Origin: Chthoniobacterales bacterium | Lineage (GTDB): Bacteria > Verrucomicrobiota > Verrucomicrobiia > Chthoniobacterales > UBA10450 | Assembly (NCBI GenBank): GCA_013815325.1 | Contig: JACDGM010000010.1 | Span: forward strand, 1-55,444 | Reading direction: 5' to 3' | DNA: 55,444 nt | Shown: in pieces, positions 1 through 7,819 of the stretch | Numbering within the stretch: the first letter of the stretch is position 1 | How the letters are laid out: each line of letters opens with the position of its first letter | Position numbers and translations under genes: made by a program | Notes under the pieces: generated by a model | What the model was told of the DNA's origin: nothing | What the model saw: the letters and a program-made list of their open reading frames with translations, nothing else | The model's database searches: none

Positions 1-448
1 CTTGCTCCGCGATTAGCCGCTTTGGATCGGGAACGATCTTTTGATATCCGGCGACGGAAGTCGGAGTCGGAAATGCGGTGATGATGTAAGGATTGCCGCG
101 CTCAAGGTCCCAGAAGTAATGGAGATTGCCGTTAGAGAGAATGACGAAACGGCAGTTCTGCGACTTTGCGTATTTCCGCGCCTGCTCTTTACCGACAAGC
201 GGGCTCAGGCCTTCGGCCTTTGCCTCCAGCACAATGAACGGAAAGCCCTTCTCGTTGAGTAGTAGGAAATCAATGAAGCCCTTAGGCGTCTTTTCAAAGT
301 TCTCGCCGACAGCATCGAGGTCGTTAGGCGTCAGCGTGACGCTCAATTCCAGCTGAATGTTCGCCGGACGGTCGGCCTTTTTGAAGAACCGCCAACCTGC
401 CGCTTCGAGCAGCTTGTTTATTTTAATGCGAGCAGTCGCTTCTTTCAT
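1..448 (-). CDS. Type I restriction enzyme R subunit, N-terminal part (runs off left edge)
   Basis: The reading frame opens with ATG at 448 and is still open at base 1, so about 149 residues are visible. It begins MKEATARIKINKLLEAAGW and contains a PD-(D/E)XK-type nuclease core: FIDFLLLNEKG (Asp) followed by FIVLEAKAEG (Glu-x-Lys). That is the N-terminal HSDR_N layout of type I or type-I-like R subunits, which continue into a DEAD-box translocase. The product would cut DNA after ATP-driven translocation, with HsdM and HsdS partners. No hsdM or hsdS is visible upstream; instead there is a four-helix-bundle ORF and a second, broken hsdR. Whether this copy is intact cannot be judged from the fragment. 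Confidence 0.75.
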   Translation of the reverse strand, partial: MKEATARIKINKLLEAAGWRFFKKADRPANIQLELSVTLTPNDLDAVGENFEKTPKGFIDFLLLNEKGFPFIVLEAKAEGLSPLVGKEQARKYAKSQNCRFVILSNGNLHYFWDLERGNPYIITAFPTPTSVAGYQKIVPDPKRLIAEQ

Positions 449-603
449 GCAGTTAGCGCGTTACAGGAGCGCGACCAAACGCTTCGTTGAACGCGCAAGA
501 GGCGCGGCCTGTCTCCTCGCGTGATTTCGTCCTGAGGCATCAGTGTTTCAATCCAAAATAAGAAAGCGCGGAGCATGGCGTAAAGGCGCACAAGGGAAGG
601 CTG

Positions 604-627
604 AAGGATGAAGGATGAATTAGGAAG
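604..627. repeat. Heptamer repeat AAGGATG, left copy
   Basis: Two AAGGATG units (604-617) are followed by AATTAGGAAG. The stop codon of the neighbouring four-helix-bundle ORF falls inside this AATTA segment. The same units and the same AATTA(A/G)GAAG end recur at 1110-1154, so the two repeats bracket the ORF in direct orientation. Confidence 0.85.
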
Positions 628-988
628 GGGATCTTGGTTGCTTGGATCGTTTGAGGATCGTCACGAAAATCGCGGTGAGCTCGTCGCACTCGGCGCGGAG
701 TGGTTGAAGCTTTCCGGCGGGAACGATCTTTGCGTCGACGAGCAGCTCGAGCCAGTACGCGGTTTCCTCAAGTTCGCGGAGAGAGTCTCCGCATTTCGCG
801 ATAAATTCGAGCTTGCTGCGACCGCGGTATGCTTCGCGGTAATTCGCGCCGATCGACGTTCCAGATCGCAGCAGCTGCTTGCCAAGGATCTGCGCCTCGG
901 TCGTTTTCGGAAGAGCGGAAAACATTCGCACAATGCGGAGCGCGAAATCCTTCGTCCGCTCGCGCAGATCATTTTCGTCCTTTTGCAT
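620..988 (-). CDS. Four-helix bundle protein (23S rRNA IVP / S23 family)
   Basis: This 122-residue, charged, helical protein starts MQKDENDLRERTKDFALRI. It has the family signature: RIVRMFSALP, then LGKQLLRSGTSIGANYREA (residues ~37-55), then FIAKCGDSLRELEETAYWLELL. The family (PF05635/TIGR02436) is best known from ORFs in intervening sequences of 23S rRNA in Leptospira and Coxiella; its biochemical role is not established. The length is normal and the gene looks intact. It is inserted directly downstream of a broken piece of hsdR (the residue string GRQALAA then stop ends 15 bases before its start), in the same orientation, and its 3' end merges into an AAGGATG heptamer repeat. I infer a small cassette that has landed in hsdR. 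Confidence 0.85.
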   Translation of the reverse strand: MQKDENDLRERTKDFALRIVRMFSALPKTTEAQILGKQLLRSGTSIGANYREAYRGRSKLEFIAKCGDSLRELEETAYWLELLVDAKIVPAGKLQPLRAECDELTAIFVTILKRSKQPRSPS

Positions 989-1002
989 TCCTACTTCTTA
1001 CT

Positions 1003-1704
1003 TTACGCAGCGAGGGCCTGGCGGCCGAGATTGGCGCGGTCGACGAGGAAGAGGACGTTGCGCGCGCCGGCGTGTTTGATGAGGCGATAGGTGAAGGCGC
1101 AGGCGGCAAAAGGATGAAGGATGAAGGATGAAGGATGAACGATGAATTAAGAAGTGAGGTCATGTTGGGCTTCGGGGAAGGATTGTTCGAGGTTGGTGAT
1201 CGCTTCGACGCGACAGACGCGGACGCCGTCGCCATTGTACGGATGCGCGAACGGCATCTGGGCGAGGCGGTGGCGGAGTGTGTCGGGTTCTTCGAGCCAT
1301 TGCGCCAGCGTCTCCGGTCGGTGGAAGGCGAAGACTCGGCGGGAGCGTGGGTGCGGGTCGCGTTCATCGCGGAAGTAGGTTTCGATTCCGGTGGACTCGT
1401 ACAGGAACGGTAGCTTGCCACTCGGATTGCCCCGCAGGAAGTCGGGAAAGGTTTCGGCGTAGCGGCCGGATTGGTCGGCGACGCTCGAAAGGGTGACACC
1501 GGCTTTCTTGGCTTCGATGATACCGACGAGCTTGCGATCGACGAGAAGGAGGTAATCGCAGCGGCCTTCCTTTAGTCGCACTTCGCGGATCGCGATGCCT
1601 TTGTCGGCGGATAGGTCTAGCTTCTTGTAATCTTGGATCAGCCAGCCGCACTTTTGAAGCAGCGCGTCGATGTTCTGGCGGGCGAGTTCTTCGGGGGGCG
1701 GCAT
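1003..1704 (-). pseudogene. hsdR: Broken hsdR (type I restriction R subunit) fragment
   Basis: The frame starts at the ATG reading MPPPEELARQNIDALLQKC and matches the N-terminus of HsdR: IAIREVRLKEGRCDYLLLVD, then VGIIEAKKAG (nuclease Asp and Glu-x-Lys), then FLYESTGIETYFRDERDPHP. It stops at 1147 just after ITNLEQSFPEAQHDL, where intact homologues continue into the Walker A motor motif. That segment is replaced by AAGGATG heptamers. The next piece of HsdR, AFTYRLIKHAGARNVLFLVD then RANLGRQAL, reappears in another frame at about 1100-1010 and ends in a stop. The rest of the roughly 900-residue protein is missing, so restriction activity is not expected. The reading extends upstream without a stop, so the start is chosen by homology. 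Confidence 0.85.
1110..1154. repeat. Heptamer repeat AAGGATG, right copy
   Basis: Four perfect AAGGATG units (1110-1137) and one variant, AACGATG, are followed by AATTAAGAAG. The repeat sits where the hsdR Walker A region should be and supplies the premature stop of the N-terminal fragment. It matches the left copy at 604-627 in order and orientation. Confidence 0.9.
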
Positions 1705-1844
1705 CTCCGGCGCATTTCTATCGGGCACGCAGATGATGTCGAGGGAAATTCCCCTCTTCCTGCTTTGAAAGTCCGGCCGGCGGTCGAGTGGGCGATAGCT
1801 TCCAGCAGAATGACTTGGAAAAGCTCGGCCTCGCATCGGCTGCG

Positions 1845-1918
1845 TCACGGGTCGCGCTTAATTAGCTCTTCGTCCGTGAAGTTCTTGAAATGCTTGCTAT
1901 CTTTGCCGTCGTGTCTCG
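1845..1918 (-). pseudogene. hsdM C-terminal remnant
   Basis: A short frame ending in TGA at 1845 reads SKHFKNFTDEELIKRDP. This resembles the '(F/Y)ELxxRDK' stretch near the C-terminus of type I N6-adenine methylase subunits (HsdM). In the intact family it continues directly into SLDIFWL; here a similar ISLDI string appears about 100 bases further on, in the extended frame upstream of the hsdR fragment. Its position directly upstream of hsdR on the same strand fits an old hsdM-hsdR operon. The match is short and judged by eye. Confidence 0.45.
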
Positions 1919-2079
1919 GCCTGAAGGACACTGCTCTGTCGGTGCTTGTCTCGGCGCAACGGCGCGCTCACATCGAAGGAATGCCGTATTGATTTTGGTG
2001 TATACGGGAACCGATTGGCGGCCATCTCTTCGCAGCTGACGCGGTCTTGAAGCCGATGGCCGCGCTTCTATGTTAAGGG

Positions 2080-2607
2080 ATGGAAGACGCCGAAATCGCG
2101 CTGGAGCATCTGCACGAACAAGCGCATCACGCAGCCGAACATGGGGGACCTCGATGGATTTCGGGGGTCGCGCTTAGCACTGCCATTTTGGCGGTGCTTG
2201 CGGCCATCGCCGGACTACTTTCCGGCAGTCATGCCAATGAGGCGATGATGGCACAAATCGAAGCGTCTGATCAATGGGCTTTCTATCAGGCGAAGGGGAT
2301 CAAGGCGACCGTCCTGGACGCCAAGCAGACGCTGAGCGGTAAGCTTAACGAGGCGGATCGCGCGAAATCTGCCCAGTACGCGCGCGAGCAGAGCGAAATC
2401 GAGAAGGAAGCACGGGCCAAACAGGCGGAGGCGAAATCCAATTTCCATAAACACGAAATCTTCGCGCGTAGTGTGACTATGTTTCAAATTGCGATCGCCG
2501 TCGCCGCAATTTCTGCGCTGACCAGGCAGCGGCGCTTTTGGTTCGTGAGCATGGCTATCGGGTTGATCGGTTGTGTCTTTCTCTTACTCGCCTTGATGGC
2601 GTCTTAG
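2080..2607 (+). CDS. DUF4337 membrane protein
   Basis: The 175-residue protein has one hydrophobic segment at ~27-47 (ISGVALSTAILAVLAAIAGL) and two close together near the C-terminus (~129-148 and ~153-173). Between them lies a charged, probably coiled-coil stretch rich in Lys, Glu and Ala. The string SGSHANEAMMAQIEASDQWA followed by FYQAKGIKA is the hallmark of the DUF4337 family, which has no known biochemical function. Length and architecture are typical. The gene stands alone between restriction-modification remnants and a small secreted protein. Confidence 0.85.
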   Translation: MEDAEIALEHLHEQAHHAAEHGGPRWISGVALSTAILAVLAAIAGLLSGSHANEAMMAQIEASDQWAFYQAKGIKATVLDAKQTLSGKLNEADRAKSAQYAREQSEIEKEARAKQAEAKSNFHKHEIFARSVTMFQIAIAVAAISALTRQRRFWFVSMAIGLIGCVFLLLALMAS

Positions 2608-2891
2608 CTTCGCTTTTGTCTTGTCAATGGCTAGTTCGAGCCCTTTCCGAGGTCTCGGGCAGCCGCTGCTCCGCCACGGCAAGATCCTCGGCCGGGATTT
2701 CCGCGTCATCCAACTCCAGCGCGCGCACGACCAGGATTTCCGATCAACTGTAGCGTCGGCTGTGTCAGCCGAATCCTTAAAGGCAACGGACGCCGCAGCG
2801 TCAGTGACGCGCGGCCGAAAACTTTTCCCGTCCATTGGTCCAGCCGGAGTCGAATAGTTGTACCCTTGATATCGTCAGGGACTATCAGAAT

Positions 2892-3164
2892 ATGAAAATC
2901 ATCCACTTCGCACTCATCGCCGGACTCAGCACCGGGCTCGCCCTCTCGGTCGGTGCCCAGCAGCCCGATACCACGACCGCCGCGCCCGCGACCACTGTGC
3001 CAACCACGACCAGCGCCGCACCGAGCCCCTCCAAGCCGTCGAAACATCGCGTTCGGCGTCGTACCCGACATAAGCGCCACCGCAGGGACGCAAAAGAAAG
3101 CCAAAGCAAGCAACCGAACGACTCGACGACGCCTGAGGCTTCACCCCAGCCGTCGCCGCGATAG
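2892..3164 (+). CDS. Small secreted Pro/Thr-rich basic protein
   Basis: The start MKIIHFALIAGLSTGLALSV opens a clear signal peptide, with probable cleavage after VGA. The mature ~68 residues are low complexity: a Thr/Ala/Pro run, then a very basic patch (HRVRRRTRHKRHRR) and a Ser/Thr/Pro tail. No catalytic motif is visible. The longer in-frame opening at 2835 lacks a signal sequence at its N-terminus, so the internal ATG is preferred. It may be a nucleic-acid- or wall-binding secreted protein, but there is no direct support for a function. Confidence 0.5.
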   Translation: MKIIHFALIAGLSTGLALSVGAQQPDTTTAAPATTVPTTTSAAPSPSKPSKHRVRRRTRHKRHRRDAKESQSKQPNDSTTPEASPQPSPR

Positions 3165-3413
3165 CGGACAATGCTCAGCTAGACTCTTCGATACTGCAGA
3201 AAACGTTATCGAAGCTGAAGGCGGAATTCCGAGACAAAGTTGGATTGTCGATTTGCTGACTGGTTAGTTCTTCCGGGGGCGGCATTTCGGAGCGTTGACC
3301 TCTCGCGCGCCGCGCGGTGCCTCTCGGGTCATTAAAGAGGCCGCCCGGCGTCGGCCGGTTGCTGAGATTCTGGCGGGCGGAATTTCCGGAGACGATATCT
3401 AAAAGGGCGAATA

Positions 3414-4085
3414 TCAACGCCCCAGCGGCGTGGATACATCCGTTCCGGCAGGCGGGGAGAATTCGAAGGTCGCCGCGGGAATCGCCGCGCGCGATTCGTG
3501 CGCGTAGGTGGTGACGATATGGTCGCCGTTAGGCTGGACCATTTCGGTCCGCCCTACTTGCAGGTCGGCGTTCATCTCGATGTTAAAGGTCTTGAGCAGA
3601 CGCTTGAGCGAAGGATTGCGCGGCGCGAGCTGGAGCTGGTAGCCGTCACCCTCCTTGCTCGCGCTGATGCGGTAGCTGTTCTCGACGTTCTCGAGATTGA
3701 GCGCGGCGGTGAGGGCGGCGATGCCGGCATCAAGGGGGGAGTGTTTACCTAACGAATAATGCTCGGCCGATTTGAATTTCGGGTAGTAAATCCAGAGCTG
3801 CTGCCCGTCGCTTACCGTGATGCTGGGCGAGCTGCCGGTCACTTCGCGGCGGAATTTGTTTGGCGATTGGAACGAGACTTTGCCCGAGCCGCTGATCGGT
3901 TTGTTCATGAGGTGCACATCCTTTTCCTCTTTGAAATCGGCCTGCACCTGCGGAGTGCCAGCGCGTTTGGCGCGGATGCGTTCGAGCAAAGCCTTAACGT
4001 CGTTAGGCGCGAGCGGCTGGGCCTGAGCGGCGGCGAGGAGAGCAATGAAGAGGAAGGACGAGATGAATGAGAGCTTGGAGATCAT
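3414..4085 (-). CDS. LolA-like outer-membrane lipoprotein carrier protein
   Basis: The protein of 223 residues has an N-terminal signal peptide (MISKLSFISSFLFIALLAAA, cleavage after AQA). A LolA fold follows: a helix with LLERIRAKRAGTPQVQADF, then FKEEKDVHLMNKPISGSGKV and FQSPNKFRREVTG, then DGQQLWIYYPKF, the usual order of beta strands in LolA/LolA-like proteins. LolA shuttles lipoproteins, and LolA-like paralogues shuttle other lipids, across the periplasm. It is the last gene of a three-gene minus-strand operon with an MMPL/RND exporter and a lipoprotein. The same association occurs in aryl-polyene clusters, suggesting a dedicated lipid export route rather than general Lol traffic. The upstream in-frame extension to 4175 lacks signal-peptide features. 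Confidence 0.75.
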   Translation of the reverse strand: MISKLSFISSFLFIALLAAAQAQPLAPNDVKALLERIRAKRAGTPQVQADFKEEKDVHLMNKPISGSGKVSFQSPNKFRREVTGSSPSITVSDGQQLWIYYPKFKSAEHYSLGKHSPLDAGIAALTAALNLENVENSYRISASKEGDGYQLQLAPRNPSLKRLLKTFNIEMNADLQVGRTEMVQPNGDHIVTTYAHESRAAIPAATFEFSPPAGTDVSTPLGR

Positions 4086-4181
4086 GTTGGTTACTGAGAC
4101 GGTTTTCGGCGCAAGCTGTTTGAAAGATACTGAATCAGGAAAAAAGGAACGCAGGAAAAAGAACGGCGGCTTCATCCAAAT

Positions 4182-6707
4182 TTATGCATGGAAATATTTC
4201 CTGCTTTCCTGCGCTCCTGATTCAATCGATTTCGATCGCGCGGCCGCGGCGGCGGGCAGAGTAAAGAAAATGGTGGCAAACAAACTCCAGGCGAGCCCAA
4301 TCGCGCAGGCGACGCCGAGGCCGCTCAAGGTCGGGTTGTTGGCGAAGCCTAACGAACCGAAGCCGGCGATCGCAGTCAGGCCTGCGAGCGCGACCGGCTT
4401 CAAGACGCCGGCGACGTCGTGCTCGACTTCTCTCGCCTTTTGCCAAACGAGGAGCACGTAAATCCCGTAGTCGACGCCGATCGCGAGGACGAGCCGAAAG
4501 GCGAGGACGTTGAGGAGATTGAGCGCGATGTGGGCGAGCTTCATGGTCGCGATCATGGCGCCGACCGCGAGGATGAGAGTGACGATCTGGATAAGCCACA
4601 GGCGCAAATCACGGTATAGCACCGCGAGAAGGAAGGCGTCGAAAAAGGCCATGAGTCCGCTGATCAAGATGAGCTGGTGATGCGACCAGGGGAGCAAATC
4701 GGTTAGGGTAAAACTCCAGCCCGAGAGCGTCATCGGCACACCCGCGATCGGCAGTTTTTCGCGCAGCGTCTCCTTTTGCGCGTGCGTCTCGACCGGCTGG
4801 TTGGTCGTGACAAAGCCGACCGTGAGAAGCGGGTCTTGCGCGAAATAGCGATCGACGAGGAACCACCAGCTCGAGGACAAAGGCAGTTGTTTGCGCCAAT
4901 CCGGGACCGGCTGCGCGCCGCTCGCGACCGCTTGCAGCCGATCGAGAAGAGCGAAACCGGCAGTGAAAGTGTCGCGGCTGAAACCCTCCTGCGTGACCGC
5001 TGTTTCCAGAGCCTGGCGCGTCGCCGCGAAATCGATCGTGCGCAGGCGCCGGCGATTGTCTTCCATCAACATCGGCGAAAGCGCGAGCGCGGCGGGCGTC
5101 GAGAAATCTTTGATCGCGCCGGCCTTGAGCAGGTCGCGCCAGTGCGCCTCGACTTTCCGCCAATCGGCGTGGAGTCGCTCCTCGTTAGGCGCGCGCACGA
5201 TGCCGATGACCGGCTCCCAGCGCGTTGGCATTTTGCCCATAATCGTCTGCAGCGCGTAACCGGCGGCGCTTGATTTTGGCTCCATCGATTTGGTGCTGGC
5301 GTCGAAAATGATCGGCGGCTTCGGCGAGACGGCGATGGCGAAGAGGAGGAGCAAGAGCGGGAGGGCGATCCAAAGAATGAGAGCCGGAGCGCGGAGCATC
5401 CGGCGGACATACAGCCTAACGAGTATAAGGATCCAATCGTGGGGCGGCGGGAGCGAGCGCTCGCGGGTGAACAAAAAGAAAACGCTCGTCATAAAAAGAC
5501 CGGCGACGAGGATGCCGATGGCGATGAGGACGCCGAGTTGAGTGAAGCCGGCGGCTCCGCCTAACAACAAGGCGAGGAAGCCTACGGAAGTGGTGAGGGC
5601 GCCGAAGAAAATGGCGCGCCCGAGTTTCGCGACCGCTTCTTCGATGGCGCTCGCGTGGTCGCTCCCTTCGTTCCGCGCCTGCTGGTAGCGGCCGAAAATG
5701 AGGATGGCAAAATCCACCCCGAGGCCGATGAGGATCGCGCACATCCCGATCGTCACCATGTTGAGCTCGTGGAAAATGAGCAGTCCAACCGCGAGGGCGA
5801 CGAGGCAGCAGAGAAGAAGCGAAAAGCCCATTCCGAGAAGCGGCAGCCAGCGCCGGAACCCGACGAAGAAAACCGTGCTCACGAGCAGGATGGAGCCGAG
5901 CAGCGTAACGACGATGTCGTGGCGCATACTCAGCGAAATCTCCGCGACATAAGCCGAGCGCCCGGTCACGAGAATTTCGAGCGGTCCGCCATCCCAGCCT
6001 TCGTTCGCTGTCGCGCGGAAGGCGTTCACCTTTTCCATCAGCGCCTGGCAGGCGAAGGCATCGAGCGTCGCCTGATTCGTGACCGCGAGAAAAATCCGCA
6101 GCGTCCGATCGGGCGAGGCGAGGGGCTGGCCTTCCTGCAGTGCGGCGTTGCCCGCGAACGGCTTCAGCGCTGGTGCGACCACGCCTAACGAATCAAGCTG
6201 GAGCTCAAACTCCGGCCGGGGCGAACCGGCTTCGATCTCCTGGTGTAAGTGGCTGAGGCGCGCTTGCAGATTTGCCGGTTGAAGAATGGAAATGGTCTCG
6301 GCAAAAGCCTGCGGTTCGAGATTGAGAAGGAGCGGAACCGCCAGTTCCTGGAGATCGTGAATGCCTTGCGGCGTTTCCATCGGCGAGCCGCTGAGGACGC
6401 GCGTCGTCCAAGGCTGGGCGCGCAGGCGTTCGGCGAAAATCGGCGAAAATTCCTCCAGTTTGTCAACGTCGTTAGGCTGGCAAAGGAGCGCGAAGGTCAG
6501 CTCGCGCGTCTGCGCGAAATCGTTGTTGTAAACCTTAAGCCCCTGGACTGACTCGAATTTTCCCGGGAGCAAGTTGAGCACTTCGCTGTCCAGCGTCATG
6601 CGAGTGATGAGCACGTAAATGCTGGCCGCGGCGATGAGCGCAACCGCGACCCAGAGGAAGCCGCGACGTTCGGTCACGAGGCGGGCGATGAACTTCGAGT
6701 ACGACAT
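4182..6707 (-). CDS. MMPL/RND-type lipid exporter
   Basis: This 841-residue protein has the RND/MMPL layout: one TM helix at the N-terminus (~17-34), a periplasmic domain to ~250, five clustered helices to ~410, another single helix (~440-460), a second periplasmic domain, and five C-terminal helices. The signature GMCAILIGLGVDFAILIFGR and its repeat VLAIGVDYGIYVLL carry the conserved Asp residues of the proton relay in TM4 and TM10. It matches the COG4258 'predicted exporter' class rather than multidrug AcrB. Fourteen bases separate it from the upstream lipoprotein gene; a LolA-like gene follows. It probably exports a lipid or glycolipid to the outer membrane. The gene carries six GCCTAACGA copies, or a one-base variant of it. 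Confidence 0.85.
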   Translation of the reverse strand: MSYSKFIARLVTERRGFLWVAVALIAAASIYVLITRMTLDSEVLNLLPGKFESVQGLKVYNNDFAQTRELTFALLCQPNDVDKLEEFSPIFAERLRAQPWTTRVLSGSPMETPQGIHDLQELAVPLLLNLEPQAFAETISILQPANLQARLSHLHQEIEAGSPRPEFELQLDSLGVVAPALKPFAGNAALQEGQPLASPDRTLRIFLAVTNQATLDAFACQALMEKVNAFRATANEGWDGGPLEILVTGRSAYVAEISLSMRHDIVVTLLGSILLVSTVFFVGFRRWLPLLGMGFSLLLCCLVALAVGLLIFHELNMVTIGMCAILIGLGVDFAILIFGRYQQARNEGSDHASAIEEAVAKLGRAIFFGALTTSVGFLALLLGGAAGFTQLGVLIAIGILVAGLFMTSVFFLFTRERSLPPPHDWILILVRLYVRRMLRAPALILWIALPLLLLLFAIAVSPKPPIIFDASTKSMEPKSSAAGYALQTIMGKMPTRWEPVIGIVRAPNEERLHADWRKVEAHWRDLLKAGAIKDFSTPAALALSPMLMEDNRRRLRTIDFAATRQALETAVTQEGFSRDTFTAGFALLDRLQAVASGAQPVPDWRKQLPLSSSWWFLVDRYFAQDPLLTVGFVTTNQPVETHAQKETLREKLPIAGVPMTLSGWSFTLTDLLPWSHHQLILISGLMAFFDAFLLAVLYRDLRLWLIQIVTLILAVGAMIATMKLAHIALNLLNVLAFRLVLAIGVDYGIYVLLVWQKAREVEHDVAGVLKPVALAGLTAIAGFGSLGFANNPTLSGLGVACAIGLAWSLFATIFFTLPAAAAARSKSIESGAQESRKYFHA

Positions 6708-6721
6708 CAGCAGCCGACCCG

Positions 6722-7162
6722 CTAAAACGCGAAGGCGAAGCTATCGGAGCCGACCGTTTGGCGGATGAGCGACTGCGTTGGCGAGCGCAGCAGCAGGTCG
6801 CGGAGGGCGACCCAGCCGCGCAGGCGCGCGGGGGCTTTGTTAGGCGGACCCGACCACGAGCCGCGGGTGAGGGGACCGCTCACGCGCACGAACTTCTCGT
6901 CCTGGCGCACCGTGAGCAGAGCGATGCCGGGGCCTTTGCTGAAGGTGAGCTCGAAGTCTCCCGCGGTTGAATTGCGCACGAGGACGTCCCCGATAAGTGA
7001 AGTCTTCGGACTACGATATTGGAGCTGGCCGTTGCGCGTCTGCCACTCGGGAGCCGGTTGGGTGAATTGGTGACGGAACGTCTGGCAGTTCGTTAGGCAA
7101 AAGATCGCGGTGAGCAAAAAAAGCGCCGCGCGGGGCGGGGCGGCGGAGAGGATTTTGTTCAA
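6722..7162 (-). CDS. Putative lipoprotein of the LolA/MMPL operon
   Basis: The 146-residue protein has a signal sequence ending in a lipobox (FCLTNC, Cys ~26), so it is predicted to be a lipoprotein. The remainder contains beta-rich segments (LQYRSPKTSLIGDVLVRN, FELTFSKGPGIALLTVR) but no motif I can assign. Similar small lipoproteins (DUF3261-like) sit beside LolA and MMPL exporters in aryl-polyene clusters, and this one could be the outer-membrane acceptor of that system. It is the first gene of the operon; the exporter begins 14 bases after its stop. Confidence 0.6.
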   Translation of the reverse strand: MNKILSAAPPRAALFLLTAIFCLTNCQTFRHQFTQPAPEWQTRNGQLQYRSPKTSLIGDVLVRNSTAGDFELTFSKGPGIALLTVRQDEKFVRVSGPLTRGSWSGPPNKAPARLRGWVALRDLLLRSPTQSLIRQTVGSDSFAFAF

Positions 7163-7819
7163 GGCTGATCAAGTTAGCAAGACTGGAGGAGAAGCAAGCC
7201 TCGGGGTTGCGTGTAGCGCGGGTGTCACACCTGCGAACCTTCGCTCGCTAACGCGCCTTGCGGGTCAGAGATCCGCACTACATCCGCTACTGATTAGAAA
7301 TCGTGGCGATCGTGCCGTCGATCTTAGTCTGGCTGACGGTGAATTTCTCGAGGTAGGTCTGCGCCCATCCTGCAGGATGCTGATGGCGATAGCCTCCCCT
7401 AAAGGGTGTCATGAACTTTGTTTCGGGGAGAGGGAGTTTCCCAGGGCCTGACGAGCTTCTGCGGGCGGACGCCCCGCCCGGGTAGCGCATGCGTCTCGCG
7501 TGCTGGCGACGGTGTTCCACCGTCGCGAACTTTCCCAGACGCGTGCGCGCACAAATGATGGGGGAAGGAAAAGTGCGTCGCGCTGGAACAGCGCGACCGG
7601 CACACGAGACGTGTGCGCTACCCGGGCGCTGCCTGCTCCTTTCCAAAAGTGCATGACACGCTCTAGCTGGATCGAAGAATCAGTGTCGCCGTCCCGTACC
7701 CTTCACTTCGCGAGAGCTGGAGCGGGGACGACGACGGCGCGAACCTGATTAGCCGGAGATAGCGCGATTGTCTTCCGGACGAATGGCCACAGTCCCGGAG
7801 CGCCGCTACATTCACGACA
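7163..7819. other. Intergenic stretch with gene remnant and repeats
   Basis: No intact gene is seen in these ~650 bases between divergent genes. On the minus strand at ~7380-7287 a frame ends TYLEKFTVSQTKIDGTIATI then SNQ and a stop. It looks like the tail of a lost protein whose upstream part is now repeat sequence. The rest consists of GC-rich palindromes (listed separately). A promoter for lptF should lie near 7700-7815, but no convincing -35/-10 pair is visible. Confidence 0.5.
7506..7615. repeat. REP-like triple hairpin
   Basis: Three perfect short inverted repeats follow one another. GCGACGGTG pairs with CACCGTCGC around a TTC loop (7506-7526). GTCGCGCTG pairs with CAGCGCGAC around GAA (7577-7597). 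CACACG pairs with CGTGTG around AGA (7601-7615). The near-complementary triloops and regular spacing resemble REP/BIME elements. No coding potential of its own is evident. Confidence 0.75.

Noticed and set aside
604-1154. CRISPR array
   Set aside because: Units are seven bases in direct tandem without spacers; no cas gene is present anywhere in the window.
2584-2835. Possible small minus-strand gene; one frame reads VVRALELDDAEIPAEDLAVA then EQRLPETSERARTSH
   Set aside because: The string looks protein-like, but there is no start codon in frame nearby and no family I recognise; perhaps a relic.
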